From positions 70,928,001 to 70,992,000 of the forward strand of contig OX419757.1 in assembly GCA_948567375.1 (NCBI GenBank): a stretch of 64,000 nucleotides of DNA, in the 5' to 3' direction. Positions within the stretch are counted from its first letter, which is position 1, and the number at the start of each line of letters is the position of its first letter. The position numbers were made by a program, and so were the translations under genes. This stretch comes from Lunularia cruciata (lineage: Eukaryota > Streptophyta > Marchantiopsida > Lunulariales > Lunulariaceae). Shown piece after piece: positions 52,259 through 63,590 of this stretch. The notes beneath the pieces are model-generated. The model did no database searches. It had not been told where the DNA came from and was given only the letters and a program-made list of their open reading frames with translations.

Positions 52259-52385
52259 CCCATCCGCTCTCTAAAGTCCTTCCTAAGTCCAGCAATTACT
52301 CTATGTTCTCCACCTCAAATTAACCAGTTTCAGTAGTTCGTGCTATTTCAAGAGGGATGATCCACTCTCTTGGACTAGAACACTT

Positions 52386-52397
52386 GCTCTGATACCA
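52386..52397 (-). other. Element B primer-binding site
   Basis: An exact TGGTATCAGAGC on the minus strand, one base after the LTR end. Confidence 0.92.
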
Positions 52398-52398
52398 T

Positions 52399-53136
52399 TG
52401 TAATACTCCGAGGACAAGAGAAGAGAGTAAACACAGATTGCACACTCAAACATTCGATGCCCCAATGGAGCACCTTCTCTTTATTATATAGACAAAGAGG
52501 ATCTCCTCCAAGGAAGCTCCACCATAGGATTAGGGACACAGCTAGGTGACATGTCAGCAAGCTCCACCCTTGGATTACTTACTTGGATGGGTGACCTGTC
52601 TGGTCTAGGTCCTATCTGGTTGGTCAAACGAGCTTTGACCGGAGGGAATCTTTTAGGGAATCTTCCTGTAGGAATCTCAGAATCACATAAGGTACCGTTG
52701 GAAAGCTCTCGACGAGACAAACCAAGGGGGAGGGAAGGTCAGCCTTTCCTCCGTAGGGGGGGGGGGGATCTGCACATTTTCGAGGCCTAATTCATCCGTT
52801 TAGGCCTCCAAAATTGCCTTCAAAGATTTCAGGCATATTTCGGTTCCTACTCTATTAGTAGAAGTCCCCTTTTGGTGATATCTCTTTCTGATCTGTTTAG
52901 TCCATCATGTGTAACATCCTTCCAGATGTTACCAAACCAATTCTCACCTTTAAATCATATGTCTAGCTATTGGTTCTAAGGTTCTCAAATCTATTTCCGT
53001 TTCTGCCCTATTAGTAGAAGTACTCTTTTGGTGATACTTCTATCTGATCTATTTTGACCATCATGTATAACATCATTCTAGATGTTACCAAACCGAATTT
53101 CACATCTAGATCATATGGCTAACCCTTGGTATTACA
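52399..53136 (-). repeat. Element B 5' LTR, with internal 156-bp duplication
   Basis: The minus strand starts TGTAATACCAAGGG and ends GTATTACA, 738 bp. The part 52825-53130 holds two tandem copies of a ~156-bp unit (CTATTAGTA at 52852 and 53008). A run of twelve G on the plus strand lies at 52756-52767. Confidence 0.8.
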
Positions 53137-53411
53137 CTAACCCCTCTTCCTTTTCCTCTTGAGTCCAAGCTCCCCCTCTTCCTATCCCTATCAATGATCA
53201 TGAGGAGTACGAAGTTGATCGTATCCTTGCACGTCACCATATTCAACGAGGCCGTCGCCAACATACAAAGTACAAGGTCCTTTGGAAAGGGTATCCCCTT
53301 CATGATGCCACCTGGGAACCTCTTTCTCACCTCCACAATGCACAGACGGCCATCCAGGAATTCGAAGCTTCACTGGCAACGCGGACGTCACCAACTAGCG
53401 GCGGGGGAATA
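53137..53411 (+). pseudogene. Family A chromodomain and element tail
   Basis: Encodes EEYEVDRILA, KYKVLWKGYPLHDATWEPL and AIQEFEAS with few breaks: the clearest chromodomain in the window. It ends with GGCGGGGGAATA, the polypurine tract. Element B is inserted upstream of it at 53136. Confidence 0.85.
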
Positions 53412-53836
53412 TGTAACAATATAGAGTTTAGCGACGAAGTCAATCGGGCTCACGAAGTAGCACATAAGACAAATTAGCCTAGAATATTCCGGAAGTATCT
53501 AGGAAGCTTCTTGGGAAGCTTCCCGGTTAGCTTAGCTTGCACCTTAAGTAAGTAGCTTCTAGAAGGAAGCTTCTAGAAGCTTCCAACTAGCTTAGCTTGC
53601 ACGCCAAGTAGGCGGCTTCTAGAAGGAAGTTTCTTGAGAAGCTTCCTAGTTAACTTGGCTTGCACTCTAAGAAAGCGGCTTGAGGAAGCTTCTTGAGAAG
53701 CTTCTCAAGGGCCTTGTATGTACCCATAAATACCAAAGCCAAAGCTCATGCTAGGCATTTGGAGTTTTCCCTCATTCAAGTGTCCCAATGTGAGCTTCTA
53801 TTCTCCTATTTCTCTCCTCGGTTTCGGTCTTTTACA
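53412..53836 (+). repeat. Family A 3' LTR (probable partner of 31376-31786)
   Basis: TG...CA, 425 bp. Heat-shock elements GAATATTCCGGAA (53482-53494) and GAAGCTTCTAGAAGCTTC (53566-53583, four units). The flank CGTTA differs by one base from CGTAA at the left side of the LTR at 31376. Confidence 0.88.
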
Positions 53837-55260
53837 CGTTATCTATGTATAATTGAATTATAATTTTATTTTTTCACAAATTTTTTTATCAAAATGTTGA
53901 TGTTTATACGCTACCCTTTTGCTATCCTAAAAGTACAACTCTAAAATCTACTTAAACAAATACAATACTAGAATCTTATATACTAGAATGTTAATAAGTG
54001 GGAATTTGAATCGCACTTCAAGAAAAATAAGAAGGTTTCCTATTTTACCTCATATGTCTTATCTTTGTACTGCTTGATGCAGTTTCTCATCCTTCTTGTT
54101 ATCCTATGTAGTTAATGTATGCTGCTCCTAGTTCAATTCAATAGTGCACTCAAAATAAGCTATCTTTTATATTTAATTTAGTGAGCAATACTCTACTAAT
54201 ATATCAAAGTCTAAAATTTATTAGATTGTATATATATTAGATTTACACTAGGAGCTACTTATCTCATCTCATGTTATATCCTTTCTTTATGAATATATAT
54301 AAATATAAATATAAAGTTTAGGTATTTTTAGGATATAAAGGATATACATTTCTATGAAATTGATTGAATTTATCTTGTACAAGGTTTGATATTCCACATT
54401 AAATATAAAATTTTTTGAATATCAAATATTTGTTGTATTTGATCACAGTATATTTATTCTTATCTCATTTTAGAAATATGATGGTTTTAAATATGGTAAG
54501 GAAACATCAAGAGTTTTAAATTAAGATATCCAAATCATAGTTTAATTAGAAATAATTATTTGGAGAAAATATAATTTAACAATTATATTTAAGGAAATCT
54601 ATTTTATTATATTATATATCCAAAACATCATAAGGATATTTCTATGTGATAAAATAATGCAATTCAAGAATCCTCTTCCCAAAAGACCCATGCTTCTTAA
54701 GTAAACTAGATTCTAATTCTCTAATTTGGAAGAAAAATTAGAGCTGAAAATTATACTTTATATTGCTTACAATTCTTGTCTCCTATAGAAGTAAGATTAC
54801 AATCACACTCCACAAATGTTAAGTTTTCTCTCATGGAATATGGACTTCAAAATTGCACTTTAGATTCCTAAATTGCAATTTTGAATTTTGCAATTTCTTC
54901 CACAAATTTAGAACTTCATAATTATACTTTCAATTGCCTATTATCTTCTTTAAGACTAGGACTTCTTAAACTTCAAACTTCTTAAATTACCAAATTTTAC
55001 CAAAACATTTGGATCTAAAATCTACTTGTGGTTTACAATTTCCAATATGACATCAGATTTCAAATTTGGATTCTAGATAGTAGTTTTTTTCCTGAAAAAT
55101 TAGGATGTTGCAAATCATACTTAAAATTTCTACTTTTATAGTATAAAAGCTAGATTTTGATGATATAATTAGCAATTTAGTGTGACTTAAAAAATAAATT
55201 TTTATTAGAAAATTGGCTATTGATAAAAAAAAAATGAAATAAGACTTTGTGTTTGATAAG
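53837..55260. other. AT-rich region without genes
   Basis: No coding seen. 54770-55140 repeats blocks like those in the diverged repeat field at 29090-30240 ('cttcaaaattgcactttag', 'aagattacaatcacact'). Confidence 0.6.
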
Positions 55261-55604
55261 TGACAAAGTCACAACAACATGCACACATCATATATATAAC
55301 TAGGAAATTCATACATTACACAAAAGTACATGGTTCACCTAGATGTGAAGCTATGTCCATGTGAATGCTTCAATAGTCTTTACCAACACTCAAGGCTCAC
55401 CGCCATATCCAAGCATACCAAGCAAGAGCTCCCACACTCTCTAATTTCACTCCAACCACCAACTAATGAAAATGAGCAACCCTCACCTCATATGCCCCAA
55501 GGCATATATCGGGTGGCTGTTATGCCTACCATGAGTTACTTCTAACTAGGGTTAGGCTAACCAGCTTGCATTGTAACCTTAAGGAATAAGAGTAAATCCT
55601 AACA
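55260..55604 (-). repeat. Probable copia 3' LTR
   Basis: On the minus strand TGTTAGGATTTACTC begins right after a purine tract AAGTGGGAG (55605-55618), the usual end of a copia internal region. The far end is not sharply defined. Confidence 0.45.
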
Positions 55605-55756
55605 AACTCCCACTTGACTCTTGTCTCGGGGTTATAGTTATAGCCCATACAAGGGTAGAATAACCAAAAAAGCCAAGTTCACTTCCAATGCTAAGTCACC
55701 CTACTCATGCTCCATTTGCACAACCTGCAAGGTAGCACAATACCTAGAGAAACTTT

Positions 55757-56565
55757 CTAAAGGTATGACTTTGGTAAAGACATCCTGAGCTTACTATAAA
55801 TCTTGACCAACTCAAATTTTTTTTCAAACACAAATTGCATAAGAAAGTAGTACCTAATATCTATGTGCTTAACCCAACTGTCAATCACCTTATTTTCAGC
55901 TAGGTGTAAAGCACTATGACTGTCACAATGAAGCACTAAATTACCATGCAATAGCCCTATCTCAGCAACAAGTCTACCCAGCCAAATTTTCTTCTTTGTT
56001 GCTACCACACACTCCACTTCTATAGTAGACTATGCAACACACTTTTGCAAGGTAGATCTCTAACAAATGCACTCACCACCAAGTGTGAATACATACCTCA
56101 TTGTTCACCTCCACTTGTCCAGATCTTGTCCATAGTCAACATCTACATAGCCATCTAGTGATGCAACATTCATTGATCTCCTATCAAATAAGATCCCATA
56201 GTCTAGAGTACCTCTCAAATACTTGAGAATCCACTTAATTGCTTCCCAATGGGTCCTTCTTGGATTTGACATATAATTGCACACTTACCCATTGCCAGGG
56301 CAAGATCAAGTCTAGTGCAAGTCATCAAGTACATGAGACTCCTAATAGCCTTGTCATGAGGAATGTTAGCCATCAAACCCTTCTCCATGGCATCTATAGG
56401 ACAACATGCAGCTAGAAGCTTGAAATGAGGAGCTACAGGAGTACTTACTGGTTTACAGTTCTCCATGTTGAGCCTAACAAGTACCTTCATAGCATACTTA
56501 CCATATGTCAACCACAATTGACGTTCCTCTTGATCTGTGAGCCGGCTTGTCTCTCACTTAGGATG
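55757..56565 (-). pseudogene. Ty1/copia RT and RNase H fragment
   Basis: 56517-56215 reads LTYGKYAMKVLVRLNMENC, KPVSTPVAPHFKL, and IPHDKAIRSLMYLMTCTRLD, the C-terminal RT of copia. 56017-55757 reads WLGRLVAEIGLLHG, LHCDSHSALHLAENKV and KHIDIRYYFL, the copia RNase H. Frameshifts separate them and the N-terminal part of pol is missing. Confidence 0.85.
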
Positions 56566-56589
56566 AAACTCTGATGGCTATTATGGTAG

Positions 56590-57091
56590 TGCACCATGAA
56601 CTAAGAAGGCAAGGAACCACAACTCCATCATACTCTCTCCAAGGCTAACACTCCAAGACTCAAGACATTGTTCACTAGAGAACTCAAAGAAAGAGAAATA
56701 GTTGCAAATGAAAGGATGATGAGTACCTCCTCACCCCTTTTTTATATACTTGTGAAATAGTTACGTACTAAAGTTACTATTTACCATAGTAACTCAAGTT
56801 ACTAGGCTAAAAGTCAAGTAAAGTAAAAAATTATAAAGGAATATCCACTCCTTCCTCAAAGCCAAACACCTAAGAATAATACCAAGTCAACACACTAGAA
56901 TCCAAAATAGTGGTGCCCATCTTTTCCACATCCTCTAAAGTAAAGTCCACACTATTTTAGTTATGACTAACTTTAGCTAATCATGACAAATATAGAACAA
57001 CCTTTATCTCTATATAAATAATATCTCTCAAGTATTTGTACTACCAAGCTAAATATCACAATACCACACACATGCACAAGTGGGTGTTACA
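56590..57091 (-). repeat. Probable LTR of another retroelement with polypurine tract
   Basis: The minus strand starts TGTAACACCC at 57091 directly after TTCGGGGGTAAA, a likely polypurine tract, preceded by a CTTTGAGGACAAAGTG block typical of gypsy 3' ends. A TATATAAAAAAGG box lies inside. The 3' limit (GGTGCA at 56590) is a guess. Confidence 0.4.
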
Positions 57092-57109
57092 TTTACCCCC
57101 GAACTACCT

Positions 57110-59790
57110 TTTCACTTTGTCCTCAAAGTGAAGGTTTCTCTACCTTCACTTTGGAGGAGTTTTGGATTAGTACAAATTTTAAATCTTATTATTTTGAACC
57201 AAGAACAATTTAAAAATTATTAAGATGAAAAAATTGTTAAGATTTTTTTACTTATTACCCCACCATTTGATTAAATCTCTGATTATTGAATAACTTAGCT
57301 AATATAAATTTTCTCACATCACATAATTCAATTGAATATCAGTTTATTATTCATACCCAATTGGATAATATGATAAGAACAATTTATTAGATATTCCAAT
57401 GTGAAACAATAGAAAATGATTATTTTCAACAATTAAAAAAAGGATAAACATAATAATTACTTTTTAAATATGATTTCTATTTTGAAATATTTTGTTTTCT
57501 TATGGAATAATCATAACAACCTCAATAACTATCAAGTTGTTTAGGAGTTCAAGGATTTTTGTAATTCCTGGCGGGATAATAATCTCAATCTTTGGTCTGA
57601 TTAATAATTTAGTCAATTTTTTACTGGATATGGAACTTTAAATGGTTAATATGATTATTTTGTAAATTTTTGAATGAAGAAAATTGATACTTCTACTAAT
57701 GCTTATGAATATTTTTTAAAAATCTATTGTTATGGCTATGTGAAGCTTGAAGAATATGACATACAGTTTGAAACATTTACAAAAGAAATGAGAAAAGTAT
57801 GATGTAGATAGATAAGATTTTTTGAAGTCTAATTTGAATCTTGATTTCTACTAACATCAATTTCCATGTATTATTATTTATTTGAAATTATTATATATAA
57901 TAATGATATCTGTAATATCTTAGAGGTTTATTTATTTAATTTTTTACAATAATAATTAGAATGATTATATTAAATCATAATATCTCTAAGAATTTTACAC
58001 ATAAACTTGTAACCATATGATATAAAGTTTCTAGACCTTTGAAGTCTATAAACATCTAAATATTTGATTCCTTCTTTTCAAACATCCAGGAGTTTACTTT
58101 TAGTGAATGCTGTAATCAATATTGGGGTTATCCTGTCGACTCGCTTAGGATAGAAATAGATAAAGACATGATCGCACAAGTCAAAATCCAAAAAAAACGT
58201 CAAGCTCATCAAGGGCAAAGCATGAAAGTCGAAGATAGTCGTCACCCCGTCTCGATAGAACCGTGCAGCTTGACTCCAGACCTGCATCCTCAACTTTGAT
58301 TTGATATCAACATGACAAACAGCAAGTGCTTCAGGGATCCTCCTGTCTTATCCTCATCGCAATTGGCAATTACATTTGAGCCATCTGGTCTCGTGGCAAT
58401 CCCAGTTTGACTAATCATCAGATGAATCTAGGATACGAAACTGAATCAGAATATGTATGCTGAGCCACCGTGGTATGTTTATGTGCAACTGTAAAGCCAG
58501 AGCAGATCTCGTCACCTCGACGGGATCTGCTCTGATATGGAGTTGTGGAGAGAAATTCTTATTAAAGTGCCGTGGCAAGAGGCATATAATCTGTTAAGTA
58601 ACTATAGGTAGTGAACGAGGTTCATAGCTCTGGGCAAACCCGCTTGAGAGTAATATCATTCCTTCATGTGTTCTACGTGGTCGCCTTTTTCCTTATTTGA
58701 AACTGCAAGGACCCTGAACTGATTCGTGTATATATCACAGAGCAAGCCCAGAAATAGCTTTTGTGAATCGTTTGGAAATCAAAATAAATGACCGGGATTC
58801 CTAGACAGAGTTATCCATGTCCATCTACGGTACTCTGGACACCTAAAACAACTTATCTATCAGCTAGTTAGTCAGTGCAAATCAAGAGGAGGCCATACTT
58901 TATGAAACGCTCATTTGATTATGACATTTGAAACATCAGCAGGTTTCCATATGTGATAGATTAGTTATAATTGTCGCAATTATTTATTTTAAAATATTTC
59001 ATAACAATATTTATTATCTGTAACTACATGATATTTATCTCTTTCAGAATTATTCCATACAATTTTGAAAAAATGGATGAATTTGACAAAAACTAAGGTG
59101 TGAAACTCTAGTAATTCTTTGCAACAATATTTTATGATGTTCTACATCCATAGCATAATATATATCTTACTGTAAGATAGCAAACAGATTTGGAAAACAG
59201 AAAATTCATGTGACTATATAAGAGCCTTACACTTACACAACGAATCAGTGCTGAGACACAGTAAAGGAATATAAATCAATTCATCAGATACGGAACAATT
59301 GATAAATTATGTGTTTCGTGCATCAGGAACGTTGCATGCATCTGTGTGTTGGGGTCATTTCCATTGAGTCGTTTTTGCGTGCTTTTGCTCGTCCACATTC
59401 TACTGTCTACTATGCAGGGTCCTACCAGTAAACCAGGTAAGTTGTGTGATCTAAACCTCATGATGCTATGCCAATCCAACCACGATGCAACTAAACGTCA
59501 ATTCAATGTGTAGTTGAAAATGTCTTGCCTGGATCCACATATATATATGTTCCATTTGTAAACTGCAGTGATAAGGGGAAATACACTGGATCTGTAGTCA
59601 ACATAAATACTTTCATATCAAATTTATTTGATTCCCTTCGTTCAAAGCACGATCAGCTCTCGGATCAAGTCTACAACTAATATGCGTGCCATGATAGCTA
59701 TTAGCACCTAGATACATCATTGGGCGAGTACTAGGTACTACGCTGAACGTACTTATAAAACGAGCACTGTCTCACCACATGGCATCGCGC
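57110..59790. other. Intergenic DNA
   Basis: AT-rich, no gene recognised. It contains a short hairpin at 58498-58534. Confidence 0.6.
58498..58534. repeat. 11-bp inverted repeat
   Basis: CAGAGCAGATC (58498-58508) and GATCTGCTCTG (58524-58534) with a 15-base loop. Confidence 0.75.
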
Positions 59791-59910
59791 ATGTTGCACC
59801 TGCCATTAAAGCGAACTAAGGCTATTTGTATACGTTCAGGTTGCAGTCGGAACTGCAGCTACAGAGTTATCCAAAGAATAAGCAGAATTGGTCTGCTCAT
59901 GATCACTTGA

Positions 59911-60549
59911 TCAGACTGAGGAGGGAAAAGTCAGGTTCTTCAGACGCTCGACAGTTTCTTCGTCAAGAAACAGGCCCTTCATCAGAATGTCGGTTCCAAT
60001 GCGCGGGTTAGAGTTGAAAATTGCTGGGGGAATGCTGACACGACCTGCATTCTCACTGTTGAAGCATGCAAGCACGGTGGCGGTCTTTGTCTTACTTCGA
60101 TTGATTTGGAAGTGCATGAGACCCTTTGGGAACACGAACACATCATTTTTCTTCAGAGTTGCAAAGTACAGTCTATTTGCCGTATCAAGAACGTATGAGT
60201 CAAGCTCTCCATCTATGATGAAGAACACTTCACTGGCACGAGGATGAGTGTGGAATGAGTTGAGCGAGTCGGGGCCGAACTTCAGCAGGGCAGGCGCAAC
60301 TCCCAAGCCAATGACTCCAGGAAACTCAGTGTCGAAGCCGAAAGTGATGTGGATGGAACCGGATGGCTCTTCGGGAAGATCGCGAAAGCCTGTAAAGTGG
60401 AGGTCCTCTCCTGAGGTGACATTGATACCGAAGTCGGTAACAATATCAGGATCAGCCCCAAAAACAGGACGGCCGATAGATGCAATGAACACAACTCCGA
60501 GAAACAAACGCATTGAGAGCCCCTTCATCGTAGATAACTTTAGAGACAT
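59911..60549 (-). CDS. Germin-like protein, secreted cupin
   Basis: 212 codons from ATG 60549 to TGA 59911. I chose this ATG because upstream in-frame starts are non-ATG and this one leads into a hydrophobic signal peptide (LFLGVVFIASIGRPVFG, cleavage likely before ADPD). Germin box 1 is HTHPRASEVFFIIDG with both metal-binding His and the Glu. Box 2 is FVFPKGLMHFQIN with the third His. Length fits the family (about 210-220). Members are apoplastic manganese glycoproteins, some with superoxide dismutase or oxalate oxidase activity; the activity here cannot be told. NVT, NRS and NLT are possible glycosylation sites. The ORF is intact and intronless. No paralog is in the window. Confidence 0.93.
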   Translation of the reverse strand: MSLKLSTMKGLSMRLFLGVVFIASIGRPVFGADPDIVTDFGINVTSGEDLHFTGFRDLPEEPSGSIHITFGFDTEFPGVIGLGVAPALLKFGPDSLNSFHTHPRASEVFFIIDGELDSYVLDTANRLYFATLKKNDVFVFPKGLMHFQINRSKTKTATVLACFNSENAGRVSIPPAIFNSNPRIGTDILMKGLFLDEETVERLKNLTFPSSV

Positions 60550-60708
60550 GTTGACACAGAATTCCAAAGAGAGGATTCTTAAAATTTACAGAGAACAAAT
60601 GTTCGATACAAATGCAGCTTACATGAACTCCCCGATGAACTTCTCGGAAAGCTAACACGATCTAAGAAGCAAACTCTGAGAACTTGCAATTTGCAGTGAG
60701 AGGCATGG

Positions 60709-60716
60709 TTTATATA
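60709..60716 (-). promoter_or_regulatory. TATA box of the germin-like gene
   Basis: TATATAAA on the minus strand, 160 bp upstream of the ATG. This predicts transcription start near 60680 and a leader of about 130 bases. Confidence 0.65.
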
Positions 60717-60720
60717 GTGT

Positions 60721-62430
60721 GCAATTCCTGATTTCCATGTTTATGCGGTCGTGGTTTGCTGTGCTAGATCGATACTGACCTGGGTAGATACCGAATCAGA
60801 TACAGAGAGTAACTATATGCGGTCATTTCTCAGAGTTGTCTCTCGTGCTGAATTTCTTCAATATGTTTCACAGCTTTAAGTTCAATCCAACGGTAGTTCT
60901 CCGTTTCATAAGTCAATTGCCATTTACATAATCTGCTCAAAAGTTATACTCCAAGTCATCGCACAGGACGCTTACACTTTTCATATATTGCCTGCACATG
61001 GAGATATCTACGTTTCTCGTACTACATTAGCTCTTCATGAACTTTAATATGACTTGTATTATGAAGTGGTACCGAAGTTCCCGGATGTCTTGCCCCTGCA
61101 TTACTTTTCCGAACTCGAAACTGTGTGGTAGTTGAGTGAGGTCATCTTCTCGACAAGTAGTACGTGACGTATTGAGCTTACTGTAATCTCTTTAAGTCCA
61201 GTAACCTTGCCAAATTGTAGCATGTGTTATAAACACTTGTAGCAGCACAGGAATGATTCTTAATGCAAGCAGCCATCAAACAAGGTGCCAAATCAAATCT
61301 AGTGTCTTTCTGGACTGATATCGATGAGTCGAGTCTTTAAAGTACAAAGTTCACCAGAAGACCCGCTCCACTTAGTTCTTGTGTTGACCAGAGGAATATA
61401 ACTCGGACTATCTCCTCTGCGGTCTGCGCGGTGCTTTACTCTGTATATGTAGCCTACTTTGGAATTAAAGCTGACCTTCGATTGTACCAGAATAGATAAG
61501 ATAAAGCCTTGCGTCTCTCGTACCTGTACCACTTTCTTTGGTCCATTCAGTAACATAATGTTACAATGCACGGCCTGATGCTTTTAGTTTTCTCAGTCAA
61601 TGACATCCAGTATCCTCATGATACAGACTGCTACCCAGTTCACAATGGTTTAAAATGGTGGATCGATCCTTGGCATGATGATATCGGTCCTTGGCATCTG
61701 AACACTCGCACATTCTGGAACACAACGCTCGCACATTTTGGAATTTTACTGCGTTGTTGTGGATGAGAACCGATTACTTGCAGATGAGTATGTGTTAATA
61801 CTTAAACTTAATATCATTGTCCACAAACAATCTCATACTCACCGTGTTGTACGCATTTCTTGAATCAAGTTTATTGCTATAATAGCTTAGTCTCTTTTGA
61901 CTATGTCCGACTATCCTAGGGAGCTAGACTAGGGCCCTAGTTTGACTTGGGAGGTCAGGTCGATTACATTAACATTCTGAGCTTTGATGGTACTACTTCT
62001 AGTTCTAGAGCATCATCAAGTCCACATCCTTGGAGAAAGTTGTCTACCATAGCTTGAATATATGGCTCCGTTCTAGTCTCAGCTTAATCAGATGCATTAT
62101 TTTGAAGCATATGTTTTGATTTTATTAAGAATCTTCTTTGATAATTGCTCAGATCTGCATGTCTAGTAGGCGTGAATGTCAATATTTTATCACGATCAAA
62201 AGCTTCTAGCTCCACGCTCCTAAAACTTGTATCAACTAGTAGCTTTAAACACCCGCTAAATATTTTGCCCATATCATCTGTCTCTTTGATGTGTTCATCT
62301 TCAAGGCTTCCTCTTCGTATTCTCCAAAATACGAGGCAGACTGTTTAAACTTTTCTATGCTATAGTCAAGGTTCTTAGAACGGTTTGGCTTTAACATCAT
62401 GCTAATGCTGATTCTAGCAACTCTTTTCTT
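60721..62430. other. Intergenic DNA upstream of the germin-like gene
   Basis: No convincing coding. Composition is more balanced than in the AT-rich tracts. I see no repeats of note. Confidence 0.5.
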
Positions 62431-62432
62431 TC

Positions 62433-63127
62433 CTACAGCTTCTTGGAGTGTCTATTGTTCCATAATTTGCATTCTCCAGACTTACGCGCAAGACATTCAA
62501 TAAATCTTGGGAAATAATCTTCACTACTAGATTTATCAGAAGAGTCAGAGCTATATCCGCCGATCTCATTTCGTATGGAGTGCTCTTGTTTTTTTATCAC
62601 CACTAAACATAGATTTCCCGATCCTTCGTCCATCGTTGAGTCTCTCGAGTATTTTATCATCCTCAGAGTTCCAATTCTTGTGCACGTACACGGTTTTCTT
62701 TGTTGTGCTTGTTGTATGGGAGACATTTTTCCTGTTTCTTTGGTCTCTCCTTTTTTGCTGTGACACTTGTTTGTACAAAAGGAACGTCTTTATCCCTTAG
62801 TTCTTCCTCCCCAGCTCTCATATTGAAGCCAAGGATCTCCGGCTTTTGACAGTCTACTAATGGGACCCTTCCATTTATAGGCATGCTATATCTGGTTATC
62901 TTTGCTACTAGCTTCTTGTCACTGTCGGACCGGGCTCTATAATCTTCTCTCTTCTCACAGTATTGCCCAATACACAGTATTGTCATCCACTCATTAATAT
63001 TAAGATGCTTAACTTGCAACTCTTTTAGCGAGTTGTATTCTTCTTGTGATGCCATACTCCGTATAGCTTTCCATGCATTCTGGACAATACCACTTTCCAA
63101 TATTGGATACAATCTCTCAGCAATCAT
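62433..63127 (-). pseudogene. Unidentified reading frame, frame-shifted
   Basis: 63127-62663 is open for 154 codons, with a helical, charged sequence (MIAERLYPILESGIVQNAWKA, EEYNSLKELQVKHLNINEW) and a Lys-rich end. Overlapping blocks in the other two frames continue with charged, Ser/Asp-rich protein (YSSDSSDKSSSEDYF). The pattern suggests one protein of about 220 residues with two frameshifts. I do not recognise the family. A gag-like protein or a host gene relic are both possible. Confidence 0.35.
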
Positions 63128-63550
63128 TCTGCATTATATATTTTGAATCCTGTAATGATGAGGAATTAATCCAGACCTTTCGCGGATTCCACTTGCTGCT
63201 CACTAGGTAGCTGATCAAGCATATGCTTTGCCATCCTTTATTTCGATGACTGCTCTCAACTCCGCTGCTTCTCATTTCATCTTTCTTGACAAATTCTCTC
63301 GGTTGCGCTCAAAGATACCTCGATAATCTGAAAACGTTGCTACACTTTTAGAAGATATTACTAGTTTTACTCCTTTTTCTCTTAGTTCGTGAAGGTCAAT
63401 TGCGCCTCACGAAGCTTTCTCACAGATTCGTTTACTTCATGTACGGTAGTAAATGTCTCAAGAATAATATTTGTGCCATTAGAACAGTAACTTTTGTGGA
63501 TATAACAAAAAGAAGAATCCTATTTTGCAGCATGCTTGCACTGTTTTTCA

Positions 63551-63581
<31 letters not shown>

Positions 63582-63584
63582 ATA
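63551..63584. repeat. (TAAA)n microsatellite
   Basis: About eight tandem TAAA units. Confidence 0.95.
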
Positions 63585-63590
63585 TATAGT

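Larger units (their letters stand above)
47587..53136 (-). mobile_element. Element B, Ty3/gypsy, 3'-truncated
   Basis: Minus strand: 5' LTR 53136-52399, PBS, leader ORF, gag, protease, RT, RNase H, integrase. The integrase C-terminus breaks off after IGAVAYHL at 47616; a ~29-bp segment of unclear origin joins it to the methyltransferase element. No 3' LTR is present. It is inserted in a family-A chromodomain region: the sequence at 53137 continues family A (compare 13463). Few stops, so it is the youngest-looking gypsy in the window. Confidence 0.88.

Noticed and set aside
58078-58293. 71-codon minus ORF
   Set aside because: No motif, no conservation signal within the window; likely chance.
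60248-60655. 135-codon plus-strand ORF over the germin-like gene
   Set aside because: Antisense to a well-supported cupin with both germin boxes and a TATA box on the other strand.
63551-63584. CRISPR-like regular repeat
   Set aside because: It is a simple TAAA microsatellite. No spacer-repeat structure was seen anywhere, and the window is eukaryotic.
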